Assembly: GCF_023101765.2 (NCBI RefSeq)
Contig: NC_064213.1
Span: 3,348,001-3,412,000 of the forward strand
Source of the DNA: Spodoptera frugiperda
Lineage: Eukaryota > Arthropoda > Insecta > Lepidoptera > Noctuidae
Length of the DNA: 64,000 nt
Reading direction: 5' to 3'
Shown: piece after piece, positions 33,869 through 45,032 of the stretch
Position numbering within the stretch: position 1 is the stretch's first letter
How the letters are laid out: each line of letters starts with the position of its first letter
Notes under the pieces: model-generated
Seen by the model: the letters and a program-made list of their open reading frames with translations, nothing else
Databases searched by the model: none
Told to the model about the DNA's origin: nothing
Translations under genes and position numbers: made by a program

Positions 33869-34384
33869 GTTTGAAAAAAATAAACACATGTCAAAAACAC
33901 CAAGCTCTAGGTACGGTAATAAAATAGTACACAGTGACGTTCATCCGCCGTGAACTTGTAAAAAAAATAACAAAATAGAACTAACTACATACGTAAAACG
34001 ATTTAAACCAGAAATAGATGCACTGAACAATATTTGTTATGTTAGGCGCAATACAAACGTGAGTTTAGATTACGAAAGCAAAGTACTATGTAGCTCTTGG
34101 ACTAATTCACTTCGATCCTGGATAATATAAGAAGATCATGAAAGAAATAAAACTGAACTTTAGGTAGGTGATTTTAGTGTTCAATTTTCAATTTGTATTT
34201 ATTGTACGTATAAAGATTTTGATAATGTTGATATTTCCTTGCCTTCCTTGCGCCAAGGTTAGTAAGACACAAATAGTAACTCCCCTTATAAAATAAGACA
34301 GCATAATATATCTTTTAATAAAAAAATGTATAGACACGAGTACATCGAGCTACTCAACTATACTACGAGCTACTCCAATCTATA

Positions 34385-34750
34385 TTTAGGGAACAGAGAG
34401 TAAAGTTCCCTAAGAAAAGGAGGATCCTCCGACGAGGCGAGGTAATCGTGCCTGCCGGGCTTTCTGCCCAACAGTAGATCGTTGGGACTTTTCATCCATG
34501 TTTATTCACATGTAAACTTCATATGTGCGGATAGGATTTATGACGTCATCTGTTGGTTTGGTCGTCGATAGCCTTTTACTAAGCGGGGAAAGTCATCCAA
34601 TGCCTTCTCCCTCCTTGGGCGAGGCGAGAGGGAGTGTTACGGTCTTACTGACTAGAAACCACCCCGTTCCGGAGAGCCGGGGCCCTGGTAACCTAGTGCT
34701 AGGCAATCGTCTATGTGCGACTTCTGTCAACTGTCACTTGTTATGTATGG
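34385..34750 (+). mobile_element. Element H interrupted by a family C repeat
   Basis: TTTAGGGAACAGAGAGTAAA at left to GTCTATGTGCGACTTCTGTC and CACTTGTTATG at right. Intact H copies have GTCGATAGTCTATGTG where 34572-34706 is inserted. Confidence 0.72.
34572..34706 (+). mobile_element. Family C repeat inside element H
   Basis: GGGGAAAGTCATCCAATGCC, CCTTGGGCGAGGCGAGAGGG, CTTACTGACTAGAAACC, GCCGGGGCCCTGGTAACC. Confidence 0.68.
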
Positions 34751-34822
34751 TCATAATGTTTCTTTTTTTAGATTTTTTACTTTTATTACAAAACACTGAA
34801 GTCGAATTTATCTTACTTAATT

Positions 34823-34966
34823 TGTTAAATATATGTAACAAAATAATATACCTATGTATGTAGACCTATCAATTGTTAAACTCCTTATGTGATAAGTAAA
34901 CTCCTTTTGTATATTGTTTATTATAAAAACGTCAGTTGATTGCAAACCATTTATAGCGTTTTATTA
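34823..34966 (+). repeat. Left LTR of the Copia element
   Basis: 144 bp starting TGTTAAATATATG and ending GCGTTTTATTA. It is nearly identical to the right LTR, with one small difference at ATATACCTATG versus ATATAATATG. Confidence 0.9.
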
Positions 34967-34980
34967 GGTTATGGGCCCAG
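34967..34980 (+). other. Copia primer-binding site
   Basis: GGTTATGGGCCCAG directly abuts the left LTR. Copia-type elements prime with an internal half of initiator tRNA-Met rather than the 3' CCA end. Confidence 0.75.
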
Positions 34981-35071
34981 ATACGAAATAAAATTATATT
35001 TTCACGAACTTTAACTTCGGTATGTTTACTAAGTAATTAGTCGACATTTTAAACTGACCAGCTATGTTAGC

Positions 35072-35272
35072 CAGCTATTTGAAACGGCACAGAAACTGAA
35101 AGGAACTGGTTTTGAAATTAACGACCAGTGGATGGGATCGCTCATGTTAGTTGGATTACTGGAGAAGTTCGTGAGGCATCCGTGGTTCAGGACGCTATAA
35201 AGACAAAAGTGTTGGATATGAGTTTTGCAGTTAAGTCGGAAGGTGCATTCATCGCTGAAAAACAATTCAAGT
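35072..35272 (+). pseudogene. Copia gag remnant
   Basis: The frame reads QLFETAQKLKGTGFEINDQW then LMLVGLLEKF, typical of Copia gag. After a frame change, DAIKTKVLDM and SEGAFIAEK continue it. It is broken by shifts and a stop. Confidence 0.75.
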
Positions 35273-35284
35273 GAATTTTGTCAA

Positions 35285-35335
35285 ACTGACTGGCACTTGG
35301 ATGTCGTCGCAAGTACTCATATGGTTTCCAACAAG
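35285..35335 (+). pseudogene. Copia protease-region remnant
   Basis: DWHLDVVASTHMVSN corresponds to the usual WxLDSGAS-HM aspartic protease start. The catalytic DSGA has become DVVA, so it would be inactive. Confidence 0.65.
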
Positions 35336-35518
35336 AATTTTTTTTGTCAGAATGTTTGTTATCAACTCAAGATTAAGGAGATTGTTGAATGCTCAGGAGA
35401 CTCTTACAGATTAAACAATGTTTTGTAACATGTGTCTAACCTCACCAGGAATTTACTATCAGTGAGTAGAATATGAATTTATTCAACATGGTTGTTTGAT
35501 TTATAACTCACAGAATGA

Positions 35519-36240
35519 TTGTATTGGCGAGCTAAAGATTGTGTGAAGAGTGAGCAAGTGTTGACAGCTGCAGTAAAAGTATTGAATAATACTTGGCATA
35601 GACGTTTCGGTGTGAGTTTTGATGAGAAGTGCGGCTCTAACAAAGCCAGTTGCACAGTTTGTTGCGAAGGAAACAAACTAGGCTACCATTCCCTCAAAGT
35701 GTAGGTAAGCCAAAGTCATGAAGTCCTAGAACTGATTCACACTGATATGTGAACCAATGGAGAATATGTCACTAGGTAAAGCCAGATATTACCTATTGTT
35801 TATAGATGACTTTAGCAGGATGTACACAGCTTATTTTCTGAGATGGAAAATTATTTGAGGAAATGTGGTATAGTTCATCAGAAAGAAACAGTTATACACC
35901 AGAGGAATATGGAGTACGTGAAAGGTACAACAGATTGAGTTGAGAAAACTCGTTGTTTCCTATTCGATGCTCAGTTTGAGAAATGTCTATGGGCAGAGCC
36001 TGTAAACACAGTCAACAGCAGGTATTAAAGAGAATACAACTCTTTATGAATTATGGACGGGCAGAAAGCCAAAGTTGCAAATATTTGGCAGTCCAGTTAT
36101 GGTCCAAGTAAAAAAGAAAAATAAAAAATTAGATAAAAAAGCGAAGAAGAAGTTCCTAGTTGGATATTGTGAAAATATCAAGGGCTATCTTTTGTGAAGA
36201 TGAAATGCATTATAGAGCCAGGGCTTGCGACTAAGGGATT
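35519..36240 (+). pseudogene. Copia integrase remnant
   Basis: NTWHRRFGVSFDEK and CTVCCEGNK resemble the zinc-binding HHCC region. From about 35776, GKARYYLLFIDDFSRMYTAY is the integrase core start with its first Asp. Near 36143, KKKFLVGYCENIKGY is the region after the core. Frames are interrupted several times, and no RT follows before the right LTR. Confidence 0.75.
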
Positions 36241-36360
36241 TACCCAGTTAATGAGACTTTTTCACCAGTTTTACCAGAGTTTTGTTAAATAATATTATGT
36301 TTTTAAAACAGATTATAATATTGTTTTAAAGAGAATTTAGATTATTTTGTTAGGTCAGGG

Positions 36361-36503
36361 TGTTAAATATATGTAACAAAATAATATAATATGTATGTAG
36401 ACCTATCAATTGTTAAACTCCTTATGTGATAAGTAAACTCCTTTTGTATATTGTTTATTATAAAAACGTCAGTTGATTGCAAACCATTTATAGCGTTTTA
36501 TTA
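36361..36503 (+). repeat. Right LTR of the Copia element
   Basis: 143 bp, preceded by the purine-rich AGGTCAGGG and followed by the TSD TAATT. The close match to the left LTR indicates a young insertion. Confidence 0.9.
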
Positions 36504-36755
36504 TAATTTATACATTTGCTGAGTACAAGAACACCATGAAAAAAATTGCATTTTTATGGGATAAGCCAACCACAACCTCCCAAAACAAAACTCCAGTAAG
36601 CTAGAATCTACAGTACATACAACCATGAAAACCGGAACACTGAAATCCGGTGCGTCTCGGAGACATGAATCATAGCTGTTTTGGATCCAACAACGAAATA
36701 AATCAGAAGATATTATTAGAAGAGAGGAAAAAGCTTCGTAAAACTAGATACTCAC

Positions 36756-37019
36756 AAGAGGAATCCGCATCGTCCTTGGGCTGGTGACGTGGAGCTGTGT
36801 ATCACCTGCAGCCACAGTCGTGGATCCAGTCTCCGTCTTCATCTGCCCAAAAAACCCAGATATCGAATTGGGTATCACTTTCGCAACAATCTGCGGCACA
36901 ATCCTTGGCGTAGTCGGCACATATTTCGGTGGTAACAAATTCATTTCTTGAGCACGAAAATTTTCGGTTGGCACTATTGACATGAGAATGCAGCATAGTG
37001 CCGCATGCCATTCCCTCAT
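36756..37019 (-). CDS. Signal-peptide first exon of unknown secreted protein
   Basis: The exon starts MREWHAALCCILMSIVPTEN, a plausible signal peptide, then a Pro/Val/Thr-rich 60-residue stretch (LLPPKYVPTTPRIVPQIVAK), ending RIPL at a good donor CTT|GTGAGT, phase 0. The phase fits the acceptor at 15790, so it could be an alternative first exon of the FN3-like gene. It does not fit the 30841 exon, and may instead start a separate gene with unseen exons. I do not recognise the sequence. Confidence 0.5.
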
Positions 37020-37060
37020 CGTGCCTACATTCTACTGTCCACATTTAGTTCCAACTTTAA

Positions 37061-37066
37061 CACGTG
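37061..37066 (-). promoter_or_regulatory. CACGTG E-box upstream of the 37019 start
   Basis: A palindromic CACGTG about 42 nt upstream of the ATG, with GGAACGTTCC a little further out (about 37094-37103). Both are plausible promoter motifs but short enough to be chance. Confidence 0.25.
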
Positions 37067-37215
37067 TACACTAACTCACTAACATTGCTACGAGGAACGT
37101 TCCAAAATTGGTACTTTTTACTGGGAGGCACGTGATTGGCTGGTTTGGGTAGAGGCTGGAGGGAAAGGGGTTAAGTTCTACTTATGAAATCGTTCATTAC
37201 TTATCTCATCTACAC

Positions 37216-37340
37216 TAATATACAAAGCTGAAGAGTTAGTTTCTTAGTTGTATATGTATAATCTCCGGAACTGATAGTGGTCCGATTTGAAAAAATATTT
37301 TTGTAATAGGCCATTTATTGAGAAAGGCTATAAAGCATTA
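37216..37340 (+). repeat. Dispersed moth repeat fragment
   Basis: ACACTAATATACAAAGCTGA, AGTGGTCCGATTTGAAAAAA and GGCCATTTATTGAGAAAGGC are phrases typical of Helitron-like dispersed repeats in moths, recognised from memory. Confidence 0.4.
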
Positions 37341-37507
37341 CACTATGACTAATATAAGCCAAGTAGCGAGTGAAACCGCGAGGGAGTACCTAGTATTGTT
37401 TAAAGATGTTCTCTGCCATGAATTATACGGAATTTTACTAAGTGAAATTGTTAAGGATAAGTTAGAAGCAATTAGAAGGTAGAGTATTTGTGTTGTGGTA
37501 GGTTTAA

Positions 37508-37860
37508 GGGTGCTTATCCACCAATATTCTATGTAGCTATACAATGAAGATGTAATAGCTAAGCCTTTAAAACTATGTGACTGTTTCCACTGATACTAAG
37601 CTATATAGCTGTGCGACTAAGTTGTGCTATGAAGATGCCCCGCCGCAAAATTGCGAATTAGCTGTGAGAGGAAGTATTGCAGCTTGAGTATACGATGTAT
37701 CGTTAGTAGAGAAGCCACGCACGCATCTTTCCATTTAAAAACATAGCTTAGCTGATTTCTTCTCCACCAATGCTAAGCTATGTACCAATGAATGTGATTG
37801 GTGGAAGCCAAACGCATCCACAGCAACGTAGCATAGCACATCTTTGGTGGAAAAGCACCC
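37508..37860. mobile_element. MITE M1, full length
   Basis: Inverted ends GGGTGCTTATCCACCAATAT and the inverse of TTTGGTGGAAAAGCACCC. 353 bp; one of the best-preserved copies. Confidence 0.75.
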
Positions 37861-38170
37861 AAAAACCTGTTAAAAACCATCTGGACCCTGATATTCAATA
37901 TTGCCACCACTAAAGTTATAAGCTCGCCTATTTTTATATTTCCGAGAATATGCTTAGTCCGGGTAAAATTTTCCCCACTTTATCGACTAAAGTTTTTCAA
38001 TTTAAAAAGGTTACATAAAAAGGTTTGGTCTACTATCGTCTATGATTAAAGTTGTGATCATAATTATCACAGTGGATTAGATTATTTGAGACTTAATTTA
38101 AAGCTGTAATTTTTTAAATACAATAACAGTTACACAGATTCTATTCTGAAGATATTCTTGATGTGTCACC

Positions 38171-38386
38171 AAAATCGAAACGAGAGCGCGTTCGGCGCTG
38201 TGATTGGCCGGCTCGAATGAACCCACCAATCAGTACCCTTAGTATGAGTTTACTTTACGTTTAAAGTAATCGAAACGAGAACGCGTTCGGCGCTCTGATT
38301 GGCCGGCTCGAATGAACCCAACCAACAAGAGTGCCGAACGCGTTCTCGTTTCGTTTTCCTTCAACGTAACGCAGACTCGTACTAAG
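38171..38386. mobile_element. Foldback F inserted in a half copy of F
   Basis: A half element (AAATCGAAACGAGAGCGCG to ACCCACCAATCA) ends at 38231, where a full copy begins with GTACCCTTAGTATGAG and runs to CTCGTACTAAG. Confidence 0.65.
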
Positions 38387-38795
38387 ACTATATATTTCGT
38401 TGTCAAGTTAATATTACGAGAGTTGCCCTGAATATTTTAGTACCCCACACGCCGGAGGTGACCTTCTATGTAATTTCTTTCTGAGAGCTTCGTCTTGTAA
38501 CCATTATTTATCTAAAAATATTTCTCGATGTAAAAGCTACTCCGACCTTTTACATCAGGCATCAACTTAAGTACATGTTTGTGTTATGTTTTGACGTTTC
38601 TCGACTGTCATTTAGGGTAATTTTTTTGACATGTTTTACTTCTAGTCTTGTCTAGTCTAGCTAGACTAGTAAATGAAATTGGACTGTCTGTCTGTAATAT
38701 TGAAATAACCGTTTGAATAAAATTGAAGTTACTATATACATTATGTATTAGCTACGTCCGATACATACACCAAAATATTTTTTGTCTGTCTGGCA

Positions 38796-38890
38796 ACAAA
38801 TGGTGAAAAGTGGGTGTACATTGTATAGCGGCATTACGTGTCGTAATGAGCACCTCTGCCTACCCCATCGGGGATAAAAGGCGTGACGTT
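38796..38890 (+). mobile_element. SINE S1 3' fragment
   Basis: ACAAATGGTGAAAAGTGGGT, GTACATTGTATAGCGGCATT, GGGGATAAAAGGCGTGACG. The head is missing. Confidence 0.7.
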
Positions 38891-39025
38891 GTTTTTTTTG
38901 TCTGCCTGTTCTCTGATCTCTGAAATGGCTCAATTAATTTTAACGGGAATTTTAACGTTGCCAATTATCCGCATTTTAATGTGCCACTTTCTGAGCGCTT
39001 ATAGCCTACCTACACCGTTTTTACT

Positions 39026-39290
39026 CAAAATATCATTGGACAGGGCGGTATTTCACTCCCGTGTCCCGTTGTCTGAAAGCCGTTGGACCTACGCTTGACC
39101 TCTCTTCGGTCGTGTCGGTCTGTCGTCCCATCAGGTTCAGAAAGTGAGGGAACAGAGAGTGCATCTGTGTTTGCGCACACACTTGTGCACTATAATATCT
39201 CCTGCGTAGTGAGCTAATCTAGTTAGACAGACTGGCCACCGTGATCGGAACCGATCGGAAGATTTATAGGTATGCACAATACGTACAAGT
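39026..39290 (+). repeat. Dispersed moth repeat (probable retroposon tail)
   Basis: GTATTTCACTCCCGTGTCCC, GCGCACACACTTGTGCAC, TATAATATCTCCTGCG and GGCCACCGTGATCGGAAC are phrases I associate with a common moth LINE/SINE tail. The class is uncertain. Confidence 0.45.
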
Positions 39291-39592
39291 AATTAATTCC
39301 GCCACAACAGTTACTCCCAATCACTCAATGCGTAGATAATTTACTGGCAAAACTACAATGATTTACAATCCTATTGAACAATAACGAACATCTTAAAATA
39401 ACACGGATGTCTAATTATAAAATGTGTGTTTTCTATTCTGTGCGTAGTTTTATAAATAGAGATTGGATATGTAATGTACGTAATCAATATGTGTACGTTC
39501 AGAGTTTACTTGTAGCAAATGCTGCACCATCTTGCAATCTTATTCTTGGTTATACGCGACATGTATTAGGAAGACTTTTGGTTTAAATTTTC

Positions 39593-39632
39593 ACCATACA
39601 CTTTAGGTACCTACCATACACTTTAGGTACCT
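39593..39632 (+). repeat. 20-bp unit repeated twice
   Basis: ACCATACACTTTAGGTACCT occurs twice in direct tandem. Confidence 0.85.
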
Positions 39633-39747
39633 AAGTTTACAGGAAACTTCGCACTTTTTACGCAATATTTAATTATTTTCAGATGAACAGTTTACTTTTG
39701 GTTCTAACAACATTAATATCTTTTTGTGATTAAAATCATCCAATGCT

Positions 39748-39821
39748 TTGTTTCGGGTCTGGATGTCTTGTGTATGTGAACTTGTATGTTTGTAAACGCA
39801 CCCACGATACAGGAAAAAATC
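39748..39821 (+). mobile_element. SINE S2 3' fragment
   Basis: TTGTTTCGGGTCTGGATGTC, GTATGTTTGTAAACGCACCC, ACGATACAGGAAAAAATC. It is joined to a family C end (GGCATTGGATGATTTTC) about 50 bp on. Confidence 0.6.
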
Positions 39822-40621
39822 ATTATTTATCCCAACAGACAATCTTTCTAGCCTCGCCCACGGTGGGAGAAGGCATTGGATGATTTTCAGATTATTTTAC
39901 AGGAAATCCCTGTCGACTCGCAATTAAATTCAACTGATACATAGCAATGCACGTTACGAAATTTATAGCGCGTATAAAAACCAGCTTTGCATTCTTCAGA
40001 AGTAATATTGGCAATGAAATAAATACATACTCTTACTTGCTTCCCGTACAGACTGAGACTACATAAAACTCATTTTTTACGATGCTTTGCATTCCGTTAT
40101 AGTTTAGATATTAGTCTGAATGTAAGACTGAAATTGTGTAGTTCTTTATGTTACTTAGTAAGTCTTATTGACGTAAGAATACATATTTTAGATAGTGGTA
40201 TATTATATTAACTTCGCCCGCGCTTACGGAATAAAATGTGCCAACGTGTAATTCCACACTATAATTTATTTCTGTGCCAAATTTCAATTAAATTCATTAA
40301 GTAGTTTATACGTGTTAGTGTAATATTAAACAATAATATAAATATAATAACAATTCGACCAGATTGGTGATATATTAAAGAAGGGCCAAATTAAAACGAG
40401 CACGCATGAAAAGACTGATGACTGTTGATGAAGTGAAAGAGGTATGTAAGAGTCGTAGCAATTCCCGTTTCATTGTCTCTGCTTACCCCCGTGGAAGACA
40501 GGCGTCAGGTTATGTACATATGTATGTAACAAACATACGTCACAAACATCCGCAATCAAAATAATCAGTTAAAACTTTAAAGTTAGATTATATAGACAAT
40601 CAAAAGCATCACACTATCATA

Positions 40622-40797
40622 CTTAATATTATAAATGTGATAGTTAGTTTAGATGTTTGGTTGTCAATCACGCTGAAACCACTGAACGGATTTTGATGAA
40701 AGTTGGTATACAGACAGGGTATGTGCTGACTTGGGTGATAGGATTATACTTTTTATCACACGGGAACGCGGGCGAAGCCACTGACAGAAGCTAGTAT
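40622..40797 (+). repeat. Helitron-like dispersed repeat fragment
   Basis: AACCACTGAACGGATTTTGA, GAAAGTTGGTATACAGACAG, ACGGGAACGCGGGCGAAGCC, AGAAGCTAGTA. A very common moth repeat pattern, recalled from memory. Confidence 0.5.
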
Positions 40798-41112
40798 TTA
40801 AAATATAAATAAATAATTAACTACAGATTATTTCAAAATTCAATTCATACCTCGTTAGACATGGTTTTTTAACAAAGGTATTTCAGTATTCAAAAGAAAT
40901 TAGAAAAGTTTCAGTTAAACTATTCAAACGAAATAATGAAACAAAAGCCTAAAACTAAATTTAATATTACAAAACTGTTTTGTTTCGTTCAAACTAGGTA
41001 ATTCTTTTGTTCTCCTTTTTACATAGAAAATGTATTTTGTTTTAAACTAATTCTAATGATGTTCATTTTCATTTTGTGAATAGATGTAATTTTTTTCACG
41101 TCATTCATAAGG

Positions 41113-41297
41113 TAAGCGTCCATAGAGCCGCATCGCACGCATTCCTTATGACGTCATCAGTACGCATCGCATGTAGGCATTGCCGATGATGCGGTCCGTT
41201 CGATGTGGATCAGTGGACGCAGTTGTATGAGTTTCTATACAAGACAAACTTAAATCCGTTGCATGCGATGCGTACGATGCGGGCCTGTGGACGCATA
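41113..41297. mobile_element. MITE W with GCGTCCA-type TIRs
   Basis: TAAGCGTCCATAGAGCCGC at left against TATGCGTCCACAGGCCCGC read from the right end; CGCATCG(C/T)ACGCAT continues both arms, about 30 bp with 4 mismatches. Confidence 0.72.
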
Positions 41298-41804
41298 TCT
41301 ATACGATACAAGTAATTTTTAGATGTTAAAACAGTTTCTTCAATAGATTTAAATTAAATCTTTAAGGAAGGAGGAAAGTTCTCCGCTGGCGTCGGTCAAC
41401 ATTAACTGCATTGGCAATGAATATGTAATACTAAAAAGTGTATTTTACCAAGCAATTAACATTTTTACATATTTATTTGCCACTTAAACAGCCTAATAAA
41501 ACATACCATACGATAAAACTGCTAAAATTTTAGTTCAAACGAAAATTTGCTATCAGTAGGTGGCGCCACCGCCGATAAAGGCAACCCTACGAATACAAAA
41601 CTTAATTTAAACGCCCTAATTTCGAATATATGGTACTTATATCGTTATTTATGGCCACTTAACTCTGATAATAGGTAGATAGTTACGCAATTTGGGCATA
41701 CGTGCTCTGATAAGCGTAGGTACTGCGGAACAGGACGGTAGCTGATGACGTAAAGCTTTTGCCAAACTTTGTGTGAAATGTTGCTTTGTCATTGTTCTTT
41801 TTCA

Positions 41805-42010
41805 TGGTATAAGCCGGTAAACGAGCAGGCGGATCACCGGCCGGATGATTTTAAGGGTTGTTAAGGAATAGGGGTTTCGGAAGATTCGGAAGAGGGGGAG
41901 GGGCAAGTAATTGGGCCTTCGATTACCCTCACTCATATAATTAACACAGCGCAAGCGTTGTTTCACGTCATTTTCCTGTGAGGCTGTGTATATCACTCCG
42001 GTCGAGCCGC
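41805..42010 (-). mobile_element. Family D repeat
   Basis: GGTATAAGCCGGTAAACGAG, TTTTAAGGGTTGTTAAGG, AATTGGGCCTTCGATTACC, GGCTGTGTATATCACTCCGG. Confidence 0.65.
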
Positions 42011-42790
42011 CCTTTTCGTGCCCAAGCTTTCTTGGTTCATGGCTTCTTTAAACTCCAAATTGCTTTACTTTAATAAACATTGAACTATGCTATGCAGTCA
42101 CATTCAATAAATGATTAATTGGTTCATTTTTTTATTTTTATTTGGTAACTTTTTTTAATCATAATAAAATAACCCAAATTAATACATATTTTAGTACAGA
42201 GGGTGTTCTATTATTATCGGCACTTACATAATTACATATAAACCTACAGTTATTTTCACCTGTTACATTATTTTAAGCATTGTTATAGATAGGAAGAAGG
42301 AATATTTCGGAACACCGACCGGCATTCCAGATTAGATGCTTAGGTGTTACTCGGAATCAATTTAATTATGGATTTCGGGGAATGACAATATTCTTATTTG
42401 TTTATTACTCGGTTCGGCACTTCGGCAGTTGTCTAAGAATCTTAAGTCATTCGATACTAAGAAACTGAAGTTAATTCACATATTGAGACTTATCCAGAAT
42501 TTGGTTGCGATCCTAGAATTACGATTGTCAGTCGTGTTTTACTATCATTTTACTTATACCAACAAAAACTCTGTAAAAGAGAAGTTCATAATCTCTTGTT
42601 GCTTGGCAGACAGTTTGCGCGGTCTAAAGGTTTATCAGAGAGCGCTGCTGCCCGGTCTCTGTCAAAAGTGTAGGGTGTAGCCCCGTTAAGAGCAAGAGGT
42701 AGGTACTTAGTGATAAAATTTACTCTTCAATTCCATCACACCTAGGACTGTTCTTTATGACGTGTATGAGCACTTATTTTAGTTTTTAGC
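42011..42790. other. Intergenic DNA, nothing recognised
   Basis: An 83-residue open frame at 42429-42680 has no homology I know and no splice or promoter context. Confidence 0.35.
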
Positions 42791-43075
42791 ACTTAGTTTC
42801 CACCAGATATTTGCTATGCTACGTTGCTGTGGATGCGTTTGACTTCCACCAATCATATTCATCGGTACACATAGCTTAGCACTAGTGGAAACGAACTTAG
42901 CTAAGCTATATTTTTTATATGAATAAATGCGTGCTATGGATGACTTCCCTAATATAGATACATCGCATACTCGAGCTGCGCATCTTCCTCGCACAGCTAC
43001 TTTGCGGCGGCGCATTTTCATAGCACATCTTACTCGCAACGCTACATAACACATCTCTGATGGAAAACCGCCATT
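42791..43075. mobile_element. MITE M1
   Basis: AGTTTCCACCAGATATTTGC to CATAACACATCTCTGATGGA, AAACCGCC, with GCTAAGCTATA inside. Confidence 0.7.
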
Positions 43076-43390
43076 AATCACGTACATAGCTAATTCAATA
43101 TGTCAGATAAGTTGGCAGCGAGCGTATCAAGCCGAGCAGTAATTGAGTATTGAGTTTGTACGAACTTTAACCTCGCTGCTTAAGTACACGTATTGTAAGA
43201 TATTGTGTCCATTGTACACAGTGATAGTGATTTTAAAACCAGATTATTATAGCTAAGAAGTTAAACTCCTAGATAGAACTAAGATTACTCGCTTTGTCAC
43301 CATCCCTACTCCTACGATGACCTATACGAGCCCCATAATTTTTTCAAAAGTTTCAGGTGGAGATCAGTGAGTAGCGAGCCATATTTAAGT

Positions 43391-43630
43391 GTGGGAGAGC
43401 CATGCTACGGCACGAATGGGCCGTCTCGACCGGAGTGATACCACGGCCTCGCAGAAAACTGAAGTGAAACAGTGTTTGTGTTGTTCCCAATCTTAGCAAT
43501 CCCCGATTCCCCAACAACCCTTAAATTCCTAACCCCCAAAGCAACGCCGGCAACGCACTTGTATGTGCTGGGCTGCGGCGATTGCTTAGCCGTGATCCGT
43601 CTGATCGTTTACCGGCTTATACCATAAAAA
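43391..43630 (+). mobile_element. Family D repeat
   Basis: GTGTGGGAGAGCCATGCTAC, ATGGGCCGTCTCGACCGGAG, CCCGATTCCCCAACAACCC, CCGGCTTATACCATAAAAAA. Confidence 0.72.
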
Positions 43631-43689
43631 AAATGAGTTTCATGGTTAAGCAGTTGTCTGTAGTCTGGCAGTAGACGTAGTCTCGTAGT

Positions 43690-43765
43690 AGTTTAATGAT
43701 TACTTAAATTATTCCTTAGTAATGAAAGGACATGGGTTTAGCGACCATTAAATGATTCTGAGTAC
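43690..43765. mobile_element. Partial palindromic MITE P
   Basis: TTTAATGATTACTTAAATTA, TTCCTTAGTAATGAAAGG, CATTAAATGATTCTGAG. Confidence 0.5.
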
Positions 43766-44023
43766 GGCGGTTAATGATGAAAGATTTAACGTATCGTCGA
43801 ACAATGTGAACCAACAGAAAGGCGCTTCTTGGTCTGAACGTAAATTATATTGAAGTAGACAAGGAAAATGATCCGAATACGTCACATGCCATTAGGACGG
43901 GCCTTGATGAGGCTGTACGGAGCAAGTATTTCGGTACATTTTATCTTTAACTTGTGAATGAGATTCCAACTTGTATAATTACGGAGTTACAAAAAGTAGA
44001 TACGTGGTTTGCCACCTACTCCT

Positions 44024-44205
44024 CGTAACTCGTAACAGTAGGGCTACTCCGGTTCTCGAATGCGAAGTTTCGTTTAACATTCGGCCGTAGGTTTTATAGA
44101 TTTAATAATAGAATTACTTATAATAACGTTTTATTTTTAATGTTATATCAGAACCTATTTATTTATCTTCATTTAATTCGTTCATTTTTGTTCACAAAGG
44201 TTCGC
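44024..44205 (+). repeat. Dispersed repeat Q
   Basis: CAGTAGGGCTACTCCGGTTC, GCGAAGTTTCGTTTAAC, GGCCGTAGGTTTTATAGATT, TTCGTTCATTTTTGTTC. The inverse is at 60205-60367. Confidence 0.6.
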
Positions 44206-45032
44206 AATAAATAGAATTGTAGTATGCAATCTGCGAAGATTTTTCGTTCGTTTGTATTTCGTTCGTTGAATTAAAGTAGGCCCCCAGTTTTATTTTTCCA
44301 TATAACAGTAGGCAGAGAGGAATTATGAAGGTGGTTGATTCGTGCGTCAATGTCATCATATCGCTACCTAATGGAAGTGGTGTAGGCATGGCACGTAACA
44401 GACGATTATTGTGTTTATATTTATTAGTTAGTTTGCTATTTGTTAATTCACATTGTATTGATATTTTTATGGGATAAATGGTGACCAATTAAGGATGCTA
44501 ATGGGCACTCGCAACGCCAGAGCAGTGCTACTAGTGCTCTACCAGAATTTTGCGACAAAATCTATATAATACCACTGAAAAGTGAACTCTTTTCCATTTA
44601 CAAAAAGGACAAAATTTTACTACATTTCCCCCATTAAAGGAGTTTGCGGTTGGATTCGTCAAAATAATAATTAGGTACCTATATTTTATTGAGGAAATTC
44701 TAAAAGAGAGCAACTTCTACAAATGGTTCTGAAATCCAGTACCTAATAACATTTATAATGGCGAAGCCGGTCTCAAGAGGCGTCTACAGGCTTCTCTCAA
44801 TAGCAAAGGGTTTTATTTGAAAGTACTTGCGTATTAAGATTATCTACTAAATTATTTATCATTAAATTAAGTTGTTATATAAGGCAGATTAATGGTGTTA
44901 TAGGAAGAGTGTTACGCTTGAATTTATTATCCGGGGCGCTAATGAGAACTTAACTCATTTTGTCCTATATTATTTTACTCAACTTGAACCTATCGACAGC
45001 TTAATAAATATCAGTCAGAAGGAGCTTACTTC
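44206..45032. other. Intergenic DNA, nothing recognised
   Basis: Short open frames only. Confidence 0.35.

Larger units (their letters stand above)
34823..36503 (+). mobile_element. Compact Copia-type LTR retrotransposon lacking RT
   Basis: A complete LTR-bounded unit of 1681 bp, flanked by 5-bp target duplications TAATT (34818-34822, 36504-36508). Immediately after the left LTR, GGTTATGGGCCCAG matches the primer-binding site of Drosophila copia, which pairs with an internal part of initiator tRNA-Met. The interior carries remnants of gag, protease and integrase in order, broken by stops and frame changes; reverse transcriptase and RNase H are absent. It cannot move by itself. Confidence 0.88.

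Noticed and set aside
42429..42680. 83-residue plus-strand frame
   Set aside because: No signal, splice context or recognisable motif. Length is within chance for AT-rich DNA with M1 copies nearby.
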